A DNA stretch of 64,000 nucleotides, from NCBI RefSeq assembly GCF_000969645.2, contig NZ_CP014222.1:3909740-3973739 (forward strand). Reading direction: 5' to 3'. Of the stretch, positions 7,964 through 17,051 are shown in pieces. The translations under genes and the position numbers were made by a program. This DNA is from Janthinobacterium sp. B9-8. GTDB taxonomy: Bacteria > Pseudomonadota > Gammaproteobacteria > Burkholderiales > Chitinibacteraceae. Positions within the stretch are counted from its first letter, which is position 1. Every line of letters begins with the position of its first letter. The notes under the pieces were generated by a model. That model was given only the letters and a program-made list of their open reading frames with translations. It searched no databases and was not told the origin of the DNA.

Positions 7964-8975
7964 GGGGAATCTCCCGGTAAGGCAAGACAATATGTACTTG
8001 ATAATAGTCGTTATTCGCGTAAGTGCTTAGATTGGCTTCTGCATCAAAGTGGAGCAGCAAACGCTGACGAATATTTTCTAGCGCCATACCATTGCCTCGA
8101 TGCTGACTTACCGTCCCTGCCGGCGGCAGAGAATTTCTAATCCCTAAATGAATATGCTTATCTTTAACAGCGATGCTAATTTGCACAGGGCCTGGATTCA
8201 ATATAGGTTCTACACCGTAGTAAATGGCATTTTCTAATAAGGGCTGCAACAAAAGTGGCGGTAAAACAGCAGACAGCGCTGCCTGAGTAATATCCCATTC
8301 CACTTTCAGCCTATCGCCTAATCGTACGGCTTCAATATTTAAATAGCGGCGTGCAACCACCAACTCACATTCCACGGTAGAAAGCTGCTGCTTATCAACC
8401 ATCACCACCCTGAATAAATCTGCCAGATCTTCTAGTACTTGCTCTGCCCGCCTTGGCTCGCTACGGATTAATGACAGCACCGCATTCAGGCTATTAAAAA
8501 AGAAATGCGGGCGTATCCTAGCTTGTAAAGCCGCCAGCCTTGCTTCAGTCAACCTAGGCGACAACGATTTCCAGCGCAAACGCAGGTAAAGCATTAAAGA
8601 CACTACCAACATCATGGTAAACAGAAGCGCAGGAAGCAAGGCAGTTACAGGTTGTAACACCGAGAACAATAATTTTCTCTGCACCAATACCATGAGCATC
8701 GCTAGCGCGCTCACCAGCAAAACACCTGATCGATAAGATAATCGATGAAGCCAGGGCATCAGCAGCGCCAGCAACAGCAGCAAGCTAAGCAGAGGAGGCA
8801 CGACCCACATGGCCGCCTCGCCCAATCTTAAAGGCCATTCTTCCCAGCTTGCCAAACCCAGCAACACATAAGCCAGCATGCCCAAATGCACCAGCAGCAA
8901 AATACGTAATATCACACCAAAATTACGAAAATCAGGCAGCGGCACAACTTCTTCGGCCGGCTTATCAAGCAACAT
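7932..8975 (-). CDS. LytS/AlgZ-like sensor histidine kinase
   Basis: The 347-residue kinase has four to five N-terminal membrane helices (residues 20-140), then a His_kinase (PF06580-type) domain with the H box RPHFFFNSLNAVLSLI, the N box PPLLLQPLLENAIYYGVEP and the G box HRGNGMALENIRQRL. The ATG at 8975 is preferred to the upstream GTG at 9017: TGGGG sits seven bases before it. It forms an operon with the response regulator, overlapping by 32 bases. The unusual HATPase and missing classical HisKA are typical of this family. The stimulus is unknown. Confidence 0.92.
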   Translation of the reverse strand: MLLDKPAEEVVPLPDFRNFGVILRILLLVHLGMLAYVLLGLASWEEWPLRLGEAAMWVVPPLLSLLLLLALLMPWLHRLSYRSGVLLVSALAMLMVLVQRKLLFSVLQPVTALLPALLFTMMLVVSLMLYLRLRWKSLSPRLTEARLAALQARIRPHFFFNSLNAVLSLIRSEPRRAEQVLEDLADLFRVVMVDKQQLSTVECELVVARRYLNIEAVRLGDRLKVEWDITQAALSAVLPPLLLQPLLENAIYYGVEPILNPGPVQISIAVKDKHIHLGIRNSLPPAGTVSQHRGNGMALENIRQRLLLHFDAEANLSTYANNDYYQVHIVLPYREIPHGNATAPFSC

Positions 8976-9028
8976 ACGATTACCCCATTTGTTATCTACA
9001 CTAAAAGAAACCTTCACAGGCGTTTTGC

Positions 9029-10525
9029 ATGTCTCTCGCCATTATTCATAGCCGTGCCATGATAGGAATTGAAGCAAGTGCCGTGCTGGTGGAGATCCAT
9101 CTTGCCAACGGCCTGCCTGCTTTTAACCTGGTAGGGCTGCCCGATTTAGAAGTCAAAGAAAGCCGTGAGCGCGTTCGTGCGGCCTTGGCCGTTTGCGGCT
9201 TTGAGTTTCCCAACCGGCGAATTACTGTAAACCTTGCACCTGCTGACTTACCCAAATCATCCGGCCTGTTCGACTTACCCATTGCTGTAGGCATTCTGGC
9301 AGCCAGTGGCCAGCTTCCTTTAGAGCAGCTGAACGATTTTGAGTTCGCAGGTGAATTAGGGCTATCGGGTGAATTACGCTCTATTCGTGGTGCGCTAGGT
9401 ATGGCTTGGGCTGCGCAAAAAGTAGGCAGAACACTGATTCTGCCGGCAGATAGCGCTGCAGAGGCCGCCTTGCTCAGCAGCGCCAGCGTACTTTCTGCCA
9501 ATCACCTCATGCAAGTTTGCCGGCATTTACTCGGTAGCGATCAGCTAGCGGTCGCGGTGCCAATCGCCATTGAAGCCCCGCCCGCCATGCTCGATTTAAG
9601 CGAAGTAAAAGGCCAGCAGCAAGCCAAACGCGCCTTAGAAATTGCGGCCGCAGGCAGACACAGTCTGCTCCTGATAGGCCCGCCGGGCACAGGTAAATCC
9701 ATGCTGGCACAACGTTTACCCAGCCTCTTGCCGGATATGAGCGAGCTGGAGGCGCTGGAAGCCGCCAGAATTCAATCCTTAGGCAAAGAGCGGCTAGATG
9801 CCAGCCGCTTTGGTGTGCGCGCCTACCGATCACCGCATCACACAGCATCAGCAGTTGCCTTGGTGGGTGGCGGAAGTGTGCCACAGCCGGGTGAGATTTC
9901 TTTGGCGCATCACGGAGTGTTGTTTTTAGACGAATTGCCTGAGTTCGATAGAAAGGTTCTGGAAGTATTGCGTGAGCCACTGGAAAGCCAAAAAATCCAT
10001 ATTGCCCGTGCCGCACACTCCACCGAGTTTCCTGCTGACTTTCAACTCATCGCCGCCATGAATCCCTGCCCCTGTGGCTTTTTGGGCCATCCTAAAAAAG
10101 CCTGCCGCTGCACGCCCGATCAAATTGCCCGCTACCGGGGCAAATTATCCGGTCCCTTTATGGACCGAATCGACTTAGTGATCGAAGTGCCATTATTACC
10201 AGAAAATACCCTATTAGCCGCCGCCACTGGAGAACCCTCAGCGCTAGTCAGAAAACGCGTGGCGGCAGCTCATCTCAGGCAAGCAAAACGGCAAAACACG
10301 CCCAATGCCCGCCTGAATGGCAAACTTCTTGAGCAACACTGCCCCCTAAACGATGAAGCGCGCGGCCTGCTACAAAATGCCATTCAAAAACTATCACTCT
10401 CAGCCCGCGCCACCCACCGCGTGCTAAAAGTAGCCAGAACCATTGCCGATCTGGCAGGGGATGAAGCCATCAACACAGCGCATATTGCAGAGGCGATTCA
10501 ATATCGGCGTGGCTTGGGTGGGTGA
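9029..10525 (+). CDS. comM: YifB/ComM family AAA+ Mg-chelatase-like helicase
   Basis: ComM is a hexameric helicase that promotes branch migration during natural transformation. The 498 residues contain an N-terminal Lon-like ChlI fold (KESRERVRAAL, VNLAPADLPKSSGLFDLPIA), Walker A GPPGTGKSMLAQRLPSLLP, Walker B VLFLDELPEFDRKVLEVLREP, a Zn-type segment NPCPCGFLGHPKKACRCTPDQ and the sensor region SGPFMDRIDLVIEVP. Length is normal. It is divergent from the AlgZ-like kinase gene. With the nearby type IV pilins it is consistent with natural competence, which the window does not prove. Confidence 0.96.
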   Translation: MSLAIIHSRAMIGIEASAVLVEIHLANGLPAFNLVGLPDLEVKESRERVRAALAVCGFEFPNRRITVNLAPADLPKSSGLFDLPIAVGILAASGQLPLEQLNDFEFAGELGLSGELRSIRGALGMAWAAQKVGRTLILPADSAAEAALLSSASVLSANHLMQVCRHLLGSDQLAVAVPIAIEAPPAMLDLSEVKGQQQAKRALEIAAAGRHSLLLIGPPGTGKSMLAQRLPSLLPDMSELEALEAARIQSLGKERLDASRFGVRAYRSPHHTASAVALVGGGSVPQPGEISLAHHGVLFLDELPEFDRKVLEVLREPLESQKIHIARAAHSTEFPADFQLIAAMNPCPCGFLGHPKKACRCTPDQIARYRGKLSGPFMDRIDLVIEVPLLPENTLLAAATGEPSALVRKRVAAAHLRQAKRQNTPNARLNGKLLEQHCPLNDEARGLLQNAIQKLSLSARATHRVLKVARTIADLAGDEAINTAHIAEAIQYRRGLGG

Positions 10526-10547
10526 CTCGCACGCGAAGCAGGTTTAA

Positions 10548-10604
10548 AAAGTTCTGTAGACACAGAGAACGCTAAGAACACAGAGCACACGGAGAAAAAC
10601 AAAG
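10548..10604. repeat. Dispersed repeat, family A half-element
   Basis: The element reads GTTCTGTAGACACAGAGAAC followed by AAGAACACAGAGCACACGGA and GAAAAAC. Near-identical halves occur at 27456 and, inverted, at 27750. The 383-base comM-parE gap also holds a family B element and a CCCCGA/TCGGGG hairpin near 10694-10714, but no gene. Confidence 0.8.
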
Positions 10605-10610
10605 TGTTTC

Positions 10611-10676
10611 ATAGGGTGTACAACGACACAATCATTGCACACCGAAATCGGAGCACAACGACTTGCACTCCCTATC
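10611..10676. repeat. Palindromic dispersed repeat, family B
   Basis: The ends ATAGGGTGTACAACGAC and GTTGT/GCACTCCCTAT are inverted relatives. It directly follows a family A half-element. The closest relatives in the window are at 32024 and 61815 (same GTAGGGTGTACAACGACG start). Confidence 0.7.
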
Positions 10677-10893
10677 ACTTCCAAAATCGCCACCCCCGAG
10701 TGCCTTTATCGGGGCTCCAGCAGTGTCACTAGATTCTCGACACACCGCTCGGAAATGACGATTTTTAAGTCTTTATGAACAGCTCCAACGATCACATGGC
10801 AAGGCTAGCTCCCTGCCTGCAGGTTTTATTTATGTAGCCTTGTGGTAGTTATATTTGTCTCAGCTTGCTAGACTCGCGACAACTTTAGTAATC

Positions 10894-10909
10894 GGTTTCA
10901 CGTGAAACA
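10894..10909. other. parS: parS-type centromere site fused to parE start codon
   Basis: GGTTTCACGTGAAACA matches the universal parS 16-mer (TGTTTCACGTGAAACA) except for the first base. Its last A is the A of the parE start codon. No Shine-Dalgarno sequence is visible upstream of parE; the parS site occupies that place. ParB is encoded at 62697 in this window. Confidence 0.88.
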
Positions 10910-12885
10910 TGGCAACTCCTAAATACGACGAATCTTCCGTTAAGGTCTTAAAAGGCCTTGATCCTGTCCGGCACCGGCCCGGCATGTACACCCGCACCGA
11001 TAATCCTCTGCATATTTGCCAAGAGGTGATCGACAACGCCGCCGACGAGGCTTTGGGCGGCTATGCCACTCAAATCGACGTGGTGCTGTACCGCAATCAA
11101 AGCGTGCGGGTCAGCGATAATGGCCGAGGCATTCCGGTAGGGCTGCACCCTGAAGAAGGCGTGCCGACGGTGCAGGTCGTATTTACCCAGCTGCACGCTG
11201 GCGGTAAATTTGATAAAAAAGATGGCGGCGCTTATGCGTTTTCCGGCGGTTTGCATGGCGTGGGCGTTTCGGTCACCAATGCCTTATCCACGCGTTTAGA
11301 AGTTGAAGTTAAACGTGAAGGCCAGCAGCATCGGCTTGTGTTTGGCTCCGGGGATGTGATCGAGCCACTGGTGGTGCTAGGCACTTGTGCCAAAAAAGAC
11401 AGCGGCACCAGCGTGTATGTAGAACCTGATCCTAAATACTTTGATTCACCCAATATTCCGTTGGCCGATCTGGAACATCAACTCAAATCCAAAGCGGTGC
11501 TCTTGCCGGGGCTAGTGGTTACTCTGGCAATTGAACAGGCTAATGGCGAGCTGATTAATAAAAGCTGGTGCTATCCGGATGGCTTAACGGGCTATTTATC
11601 TGAAAAAGTAGCTGGCTATACCCAGCTGATCCCGATCTTTGAAGGCGAGAAGTATATCGAGCAGGTAGACGATACTTTCTCGCTGGGTGAAGGCTGCGCT
11701 TGGGCGCTGACTTGGACCGAAGACGGCCCGGTTAATCGCGAATCCTATGTAAATTTGATTACTACACCAGTCGGTGGCACGCACGAATCCGGCCTGCGCG
11801 ATGGGGTGTTTCAAGCAGTTAAAACCTTTATCGAATTCCACAGCCTGCTGCCTAAGGGCGTAAAAGTGCTGCCGGAAGATTTATTTGGCCGATGCTCTTT
11901 TGTGCTCTCGGCCAAGATTCTGGACCCGCAATTCCAGGGCCAGACCAAGGATAAGCTAACCAGCCGCGATGGCTTAAAGCTGGTCTCTACCGTAGTGCGC
12001 TCGCCCTTTGAAATCTGGCTGAATCAACACGTTGATCTGGCTAAAAAACTAGCCGAACTTTGCATCCGCGCGGCGCAGGCTCGGCAAAAGAACTCGCAAA
12101 AAGTTGAGAAGAAAAAATCCTCCGGCGTGGCGGTACTACCCGGCAAGCTAACCGATTGCGCTTCGGACGAAAGCGAGCGCTGCGAGTTATTCTTGGTTGA
12201 GGGTGATTCAGCGGGCGGCTCGGCCAAGCAAGGCCGGGATAAGGATTTCCAGGCCATTCTGCCACTGCGCGGCAAGGTGCTAAACACTTGGGAAGTCGAT
12301 CGCGATCAGATTTTTGCCAATAATGAAGTGCACGATATGGCCGTGGCGATTGGCGTTGATCCGCATACGCTGGACGACAGCAAGGTTGATTTATCTGGCC
12401 TGCGCTACGGCAAAGTAATCATCATGTCGGATGCGGACGTGGATGGTAGCCATATTCAAGTGCTGCTACTCACGCTGTTTTACCGCCATTTCCCACAGCT
12501 GATCGCCCAAGGGCATGTCTATGTGGCACAACCACCGCTTTACCGTGTGGATGTAGCAGGCAGCGGCAAGGCCAAGCCTCCACGTAAATTCTATGCGCTG
12601 GATGAAGGTGAATTAACCGCGATTCTGGATAAGCTGCGTGTAGAAAAAATCCGTGAAAACGCGTGGAGCATCAGCCGCTTTAAAGGGCTTGGTGAAATGA
12701 ATGCCGAGCAATTATTTGACACCACTATGAATCCAGACACGCGTCGTATGCTACGTGTAGGTATCAACAATGACGTGGCCCTCAATACCCGTGAACTGAT
12801 GCATATGCTGATGGGCAAATCCGAAGCCAGCAGCCGTAAAGCGTGGCTAGAAGCACGAGGTAATGAAGCCGAGGCAGATGTTTAA
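10909..12885 (+). CDS. parE: DNA topoisomerase IV subunit B
   Basis: ParE is the ATPase subunit of topoisomerase IV, which decatenates daughter chromosomes with ParC. The 658 residues carry the GHKL ATP-binding motifs (EVIDNAADEALGG, DNGRGIP, GGLHGVGVSVTNALS), the transducer region, and the TOPRIM motifs EGDSAGGSAKQGRD and DADVDGSHIQVLLLTLFYRHF. The shortness and the TGTTRD-type C terminus favour ParE over GyrB, and the companion gene at 33194 is ParC. The start ATG is part of a parS site and lacks a normal ribosome-binding sequence. A terminator follows the stop codon. Confidence 0.95.
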   Translation: MATPKYDESSVKVLKGLDPVRHRPGMYTRTDNPLHICQEVIDNAADEALGGYATQIDVVLYRNQSVRVSDNGRGIPVGLHPEEGVPTVQVVFTQLHAGGKFDKKDGGAYAFSGGLHGVGVSVTNALSTRLEVEVKREGQQHRLVFGSGDVIEPLVVLGTCAKKDSGTSVYVEPDPKYFDSPNIPLADLEHQLKSKAVLLPGLVVTLAIEQANGELINKSWCYPDGLTGYLSEKVAGYTQLIPIFEGEKYIEQVDDTFSLGEGCAWALTWTEDGPVNRESYVNLITTPVGGTHESGLRDGVFQAVKTFIEFHSLLPKGVKVLPEDLFGRCSFVLSAKILDPQFQGQTKDKLTSRDGLKLVSTVVRSPFEIWLNQHVDLAKKLAELCIRAAQARQKNSQKVEKKKSSGVAVLPGKLTDCASDESERCELFLVEGDSAGGSAKQGRDKDFQAILPLRGKVLNTWEVDRDQIFANNEVHDMAVAIGVDPHTLDDSKVDLSGLRYGKVIIMSDADVDGSHIQVLLLTLFYRHFPQLIAQGHVYVAQPPLYRVDVAGSGKAKPPRKFYALDEGELTAILDKLRVEKIRENAWSISRFKGLGEMNAEQLFDTTMNPDTRRMLRVGINNDVALNTRELMHMLMGKSEASSRKAWLEARGNEAEADV

Positions 12886-12907
12886 GCTATAGCGTTTAAG
12901 TCCGCAT

Positions 12908-12946
12908 AAAAAAAGGGCCACAGATTTTATTCTGCGGCCCTTTTTT
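12908..12946. terminator. Bidirectional terminator between parE and M48 protease gene
   Basis: AAAAAAGGGCC and GGCCCTTTTTT form a long stem with T/A tracts on both sides, placed between two convergent genes. Confidence 0.88.
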
Positions 12947-12954
12947 ACATTAAA

Positions 12955-14295
12955 TTACTTTAAAAATTTCAGTAATTTACCCAGAGTCGTCGTAGGTTCT
13001 GGCGCTGTCATCCCTGCTTCTGACTCATCAAACGCTAAAGTACAATCATCAGGCAAGGCAGCCGCATCCACTTTGCCCGTAATACTACAAGCCCAGCTGA
13101 TCGTGCCATCATCACCAGCAGAAGGGCTCAAAATAATTTCCTTATCCTGATGTGGTGCATTTAGAGCTAAGCTCAACTCGGCTGATTCCGGGTTTATTTG
13201 CACGCTTTTAATCAAGCTATTCGCTGGAATTTTAAAGCCTAATCCCTCAACAGCTTCTGGCATATACTGGGTTTCTTCATAGAAGTTTCCCACCAGCTTG
13301 GCCGCAACCATTCCCTGTGTATAGGCCTGGCTTAATTCAATATGTGTTTTTGCATTCAGCGCTTTAGTCTGATAGCTGGAATACGCTGATATTGAAATAG
13401 GCACCAGAATCAACAGCAGATAAATATAAACAACCATCGCGCCAATCAAACCAAAACCCGTATTTGGAATCGTGGCAGAAATCAGCCAGGCAAATATATT
13501 ACGGCGAGGAAATACAGCCGCATCGCCATTTTCTACGCGGGCAACGCGTTTGCACAGCCAAGGGTAATCAGCAGTTAATTCATTGACTGCCATCCAGAAA
13601 CCATCAGTATCTTTAGCTTGAGCGATATAGGCTTGGGTATTCAAGCTTTTCCAACGGCTGCTACCCGCTGCTAATACGGCCAGTGCATGCACCGCACTTT
13701 GCTTATTGCTCGTGCAAGCTAAGCCATACTGATCGCAGCTATATTCTCTGGCACGAGAATACGCGGTGCCAAGCAAGGGAATCCAGCTAGCAAAAACCAG
13801 CCACCAGTGGTGTACTAAATGCTTTTGCGCAATATGGCCTAACTCGTGGCCAATATAAAAATTTAAAGCTTCGGTATCTTCTTGCAAAGCATCAACAATA
13901 TCACTCAGCAGCACCACGTAATACCGGCGCAAAAACCGGGTAGCAAATGCGTTTAATGCGCCATTACCCGTCATTAAATAAAATTCTGGCCGCTTATTTA
14001 ATCCTACAATCTGGCAGCAGTTTTCAAAACGAGCGTGTAAATCAGGAAACTGCTCAGCAGTAACACGCACGCCATTGCCACGTACATAAGAAATAAAATA
14101 CGAGAACCCAAATAGGCCGATGAGATAAAGCACCAGCATAATAATCCAGATAATACCAAAGGTGACCAGCGTTAAAGCCAGCCAGCTCAGGCCTGAAATC
14201 ACCGCCATGATCACAAATAAACGCTGCTCATTAGCGTATGGCTTGATCACTGCCCTTTGGCCATTTACTGGTGGTGTTGAAGCTTGGTCTTCCAT
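12955..14295 (-). CDS. M48-family membrane metalloprotease
   Basis: The 446-residue protein has two N-terminal membrane helices (about residues 28-75), the zinc motif HELGH within YIGHELGHIAQKH, the downstream glutamate motif SCDQYGL, and a further long helix pair near 270-310 (GLIGAMVVYIYLLLILVPIS). The C-terminal 130 residues are a less conserved soluble domain. This matches HtpX/Ste24-like M48 proteases, but with a distinctive C-terminal part. It is convergent with parE, with a terminator between. The substrate is unknown; membrane-protein quality control is plausible. Confidence 0.85.
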   Translation of the reverse strand: MEDQASTPPVNGQRAVIKPYANEQRLFVIMAVISGLSWLALTLVTFGIIWIIMLVLYLIGLFGFSYFISYVRGNGVRVTAEQFPDLHARFENCCQIVGLNKRPEFYLMTGNGALNAFATRFLRRYYVVLLSDIVDALQEDTEALNFYIGHELGHIAQKHLVHHWWLVFASWIPLLGTAYSRAREYSCDQYGLACTSNKQSAVHALAVLAAGSSRWKSLNTQAYIAQAKDTDGFWMAVNELTADYPWLCKRVARVENGDAAVFPRRNIFAWLISATIPNTGFGLIGAMVVYIYLLLILVPISISAYSSYQTKALNAKTHIELSQAYTQGMVAAKLVGNFYEETQYMPEAVEGLGFKIPANSLIKSVQINPESAELSLALNAPHQDKEIILSPSAGDDGTISWACSITGKVDAAALPDDCTLAFDESEAGMTAPEPTTTLGKLLKFLK

Positions 14296-14430
14296 AATGC
14301 CCCTGCAATTTTTTACAAAGCGGCGATTATAGCGGCTAATCCAAAAATTACTTAACCGAATCTGACTATTTTCATTCGTAGTAGTTAGTAAAAATACTTA
14401 CAAGTGTAAGACTGCGATCATCGATTCTTT

Positions 14431-14444
14431 TTGGCTTAAATCAA
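14431..14444. promoter_or_regulatory. FNR/DNR-like binding site
   Basis: TTGGCTTAAATCAA matches the FNR/CRP-family consensus TTGAT-N4-ATCAA in the right half fully and in the left half at three of five bases. It is centred about 41 bases before the middle of the IscR-like palindrome at 14472, the spacing expected for activation of a promoter whose start is in that palindrome. Confidence 0.5.
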
Positions 14445-14471
14445 ACCACAATCCTCATACCTGCGTAGAAT

Positions 14472-14488
14472 CCGACTAAATTAGTCGG
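14472..14488. promoter_or_regulatory. Rrf2-family (IscR type 1-like) operator palindrome
   Basis: CCGACTAAATTAGTCGG is a perfect 17-base palindrome. It fits the core of the E. coli IscR type 1 consensus (YYGACTRWWWYAGTCRR) at every position. It lies 18 bases before the start codon of the hemerythrin gene, just upstream of AAGGAGAGG. Binding by IscR or another Rrf2 regulator such as NsrR is inferred. Confidence 0.6.
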
Positions 14489-14506
14489 GAATTAAGGAGA
14501 GGCATC

Positions 14507-15040
14507 ATGTCATTGTTTTCTACCGAAACGGTCACCTTTGAAACCCCCATTGCCATGCTCATGGCCTGTCACGATAAGGTGCGCCAGTACGCTGATCTAA
14601 CGCTCAAGCTAGCTCAATATCTGATTAAAGAGGGCGCAGATGCCAAGGCACAAGACGCTGCAGCTGGCATTTTGCGCTATTTCGACGTAGCAGCCCCGCT
14701 GCACCACGACGATGAAGATCTCGATTTATTTCCGCTGCTTAGCCAATACGGCGATGCTGAGCTGCAAGCCATCATTGCATCGACCAGCGCCGAGCACGAA
14801 ACACTAGGCCTGCTCTGGCAAGATATCCGCAGCTATTTAATTCCACTGGCAGCAGGGCAAGGTGGCAGCTTGCCACTGCCTTTGGCAGGCGAATTTGCCA
14901 AGCGCTACACCGACCACGCCGATCTGGAAGAAGCCCGTATTTACCCCAGCGCCGAACTACTACTTGACCCGCCCACACTAGCAGCAATAGGGCAAATAAT
15001 GGCTGATCGGCGTAACACCGATCAGGATAAAGCCTTATGA
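14507..15040 (+). CDS. Hemerythrin/HHE-domain protein
   Basis: The 177-residue soluble protein has the di-iron ligand pattern of hemerythrin-like domains: ACHDKVRQYADL (His near 21), LHHDDEDLDLFPLL (residues 65-78), STSAEHETLGLLW (His near 97) and YTDHADLEEARIYP (His near 136). Such proteins bind O2 or NO or repair iron-sulfur clusters (Ric/YtfE). Its last codon overlaps the start of nnrS (ATGA), so the two form an operon. The upstream region has an FNR-like and an IscR-like site, which points to a nitrosative or iron-sulfur stress role. Confidence 0.9.
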   Translation: MSLFSTETVTFETPIAMLMACHDKVRQYADLTLKLAQYLIKEGADAKAQDAAAGILRYFDVAAPLHHDDEDLDLFPLLSQYGDAELQAIIASTSAEHETLGLLWQDIRSYLIPLAAGQGGSLPLPLAGEFAKRYTDHADLEEARIYPSAELLLDPPTLAAIGQIMADRRNTDQDKAL

Positions 15041-16218
15041 AAACATTTCTCAGTGCTCCTCACCGTATTGGCTTTTTTTGCGGCACTTTATTGCTGATCG
15101 CAAGCCTTACTTGGTGGGCCAGCGAAATGCTACTCAGGGCCAGCGGCAGCACCATGCCCAGCAGTATTGCGCCAATGTTTTTGCACGGCTATCTGATGCT
15201 GTACGGATTTTTCCCGCTGTTTATGCTGGGCTTTATCTACACCGCGGGGCCTAAATGGCTGGGCGTGGCCAGCCCCTCTGCCAAACTCTATGTACCGATT
15301 TTTATCACCTACGCCATAGGCAGCGCCCTCTTGATTGCCGCGCTATTTTGGCAGCCACTGCTTAGCCTAGGCATTGCCCTGCACTGGATCAGTTGGGGAG
15401 CCGCCTGCCTTGTCTGGCTAAGCCGTGTGCGGGCCAGCAGCGCGCCGGATCGCGCCCACGCCATTCGTATTGCACTTGCCTTTGCCATGGGCTGGATAGG
15501 GCAGGCTCTGGCGCTGTATTGGGCCGTATTTGGCGCAACGACGGGCTGGCTGAGTATGATAGAAATCGGCTTATGGGGGTTTTTACTGCCGGTGTATTTA
15601 ACCGTTAGCCACAGAATGCTGCCGTTTTTCTCTGCCAACGCTATTTCTAACTACAGCGCATGGCGGCCACTATGGCTGTTAAACGCCATGATTGCCTTGT
15701 CTTGGGGTCATGGAGCCTTAAAGCTGGCTCATTTCAACAGCCTACCTGTTGATGCCATATTTGCTGGGCTGCTGCTCTATACCAGCTACCGCTGGCGTCT
15801 ATTTGCCTCACTCCAAAACCGGCTCTTAGCCATGCTGCATTTAGCCTTTGCTTGGGCGGCGGTCGCTATGCTGCTTTACACCGTACAAGATACAGCCATG
15901 CTAGCAGGCTCAACCATTCTGGGATTTGCACCGCTACACGCCATCAGCATCGGCTTTTTTGGCACGATGTTGCTGGGCTTTGCCACAAGGGTGAGTCTGG
16001 GCCACGCAGGCCTGCCGCTCATCCTCAGCCGCCTTGCCTGGACACTTTATTGCCTGCTGCACGGCGTAGCCATTGCCCGAGTATTGGCCGAAGTGCTGCC
16101 CTGGCAAAACACCCTGCTCTGCGCCGCAGCCTTGGGCTTTTTACTATTAGTGGCCTTATGGGGCAGCCGCTTTATGCCGGTGTATTTGAAGCCGAGGGCG
16201 GATGGGAAGGCGGGGTAG
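15037..16218 (+). CDS. nnrS: NnrS family membrane protein
   Basis: NnrS is a haem- and copper-containing integral membrane protein that protects against nitrosative stress. The 393 residues form about twelve hydrophobic segments. Recognisable family features are MFLHGYLMLYGFFPLFMLGF near residues 48-68, SHRMLPFFSANA near 190, and HAISIGFFGTMLLGFATRVSLGHAG near 305-330, with the conserved His residues. Translation is coupled to the hemerythrin gene by a four-base overlap. There is no denitrification gene in the window, so the source of NO may be external or from nitrite respiration encoded elsewhere. Confidence 0.93.
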   Translation: MKTFLSAPHRIGFFCGTLLLIASLTWWASEMLLRASGSTMPSSIAPMFLHGYLMLYGFFPLFMLGFIYTAGPKWLGVASPSAKLYVPIFITYAIGSALLIAALFWQPLLSLGIALHWISWGAACLVWLSRVRASSAPDRAHAIRIALAFAMGWIGQALALYWAVFGATTGWLSMIEIGLWGFLLPVYLTVSHRMLPFFSANAISNYSAWRPLWLLNAMIALSWGHGALKLAHFNSLPVDAIFAGLLLYTSYRWRLFASLQNRLLAMLHLAFAWAAVAMLLYTVQDTAMLAGSTILGFAPLHAISIGFFGTMLLGFATRVSLGHAGLPLILSRLAWTLYCLLHGVAIARVLAEVLPWQNTLLCAAALGFLLLVALWGSRFMPVYLKPRADGKAG

Positions 16219-16233
16219 CTTTAATCTCCACAT

Positions 16234-16361
16234 AAAACCCAAACCTTAAACCACGGAAGAAAGGGAGAACACGGAGGGCCACGGAGAAAAACATACACAA
16301 GGTTTTTTCCGTGAAACTCCATGTTCTCTGTGCCCTCTGTGTTTCAAGATTTGGGCTTTAC
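16234..16361. repeat. Dispersed repeat, family A, complete inverted pair
   Basis: One arm runs AAACCCAAACCTTAAACCACGG to GCCACGGAGAAAAAC; the other returns as TTTTTTCCGTGAAACTCC, CTCTGTGTTTCAAGATTTGG. The whole unit can form one long hairpin. It lies in the 215-base gap between nnrS and the phosphopantetheinyl transferase and supplies spurious upstream codons to the latter's reading frame. Confidence 0.85.
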
Positions 16362-16433
16362 ACTGAGGGAATTTCCGCTGCTGTGTACCGTACCAAGGTA
16401 TATCATTCCCCATCCTTTACCCTTGGTTTACAC

Positions 16434-17051
16434 ATGCTTCACGCCGAAGTTCTTCTTACCCAAATCTCTAATCCTTCGCTAAGCAGCGATTCGCTCTCGG
16501 CCAGTAGCAAAGCCAAGCTAGCGACGATGCAATCACCCGCCCGCGTTCAGCAATTTATTCTTGGCCGCATGCTGCTTGCCCAAGCAGCAGCACGGGCCTT
16601 AAATATCAATTACTCAACGGCGGATATTGAAGAAGGCGAGTTTTTCCCCTATTTAAGACTAGCCACTCATTTGCACGCCAGTATTTCGCATAGCGGAGAT
16701 AGCTTGGGGGTAACGGTTAATACTGAACGAGTGGGGCTCGATATTGAAAGCTGCCGCCCTAAGGCCAATATCGCCAAGCTGGCCGTCTTTGCACTGCATC
16801 AGGATGAAGCCAGCTGGGTGAACGCCATAGAGGCAGAATCTCAAGAGCGTTTTTACCTACTTTGGACGCTGCGTGAAGCGGCTTTTAAAGCAGGGATTCG
16901 TGATCAGGTGATTCGCGGCAGCAGCCTTGTTCACGATCAAATCATTCGCACAGATTGGCATTGGTGTAGTGAAAGAGAGCAGCAGCTAAGGGTAAGTATC
17001 GCTGCGAAAACGCCCTGCACTATGGTTTTAATCCACAAACCCTGCCTTTAA
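16434..17051 (+). CDS. 4'-phosphopantetheinyl transferase superfamily protein
   Basis: The enzyme transfers 4'-phosphopantetheine from CoA to a carrier-protein serine. The 205 residues contain the magnesium motif VGLDIESCRP and the second motif FYLLWTLREAAFKAG, both diagnostic of the Sfp/AcpT group, and an upstream substrate motif LHASISHSGD. The ATG at 16434 is preferred; codons upstream in frame are translated family A repeat. No strong ribosome-binding sequence is visible. No polyketide or peptide synthase gene is nearby, so the carrier protein is unknown; a role in fatty acid ACP activation or a secondary pathway is possible. Confidence 0.87.
   Translation: MLHAEVLLTQISNPSLSSDSLSASSKAKLATMQSPARVQQFILGRMLLAQAAARALNINYSTADIEEGEFFPYLRLATHLHASISHSGDSLGVTVNTERVGLDIESCRPKANIAKLAVFALHQDEASWVNAIEAESQERFYLLWTLREAAFKAGIRDQVIRGSSLVHDQIIRTDWHWCSEREQQLRVSIAAKTPCTMVLIHKPCL

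Noticed and set aside
10894..10909. Simple E-box/CACGTG coincidence instead of parS
   Set aside because: The match extends over 15 of 16 parS bases, recurs at four other sites, and ParB is encoded in the window.
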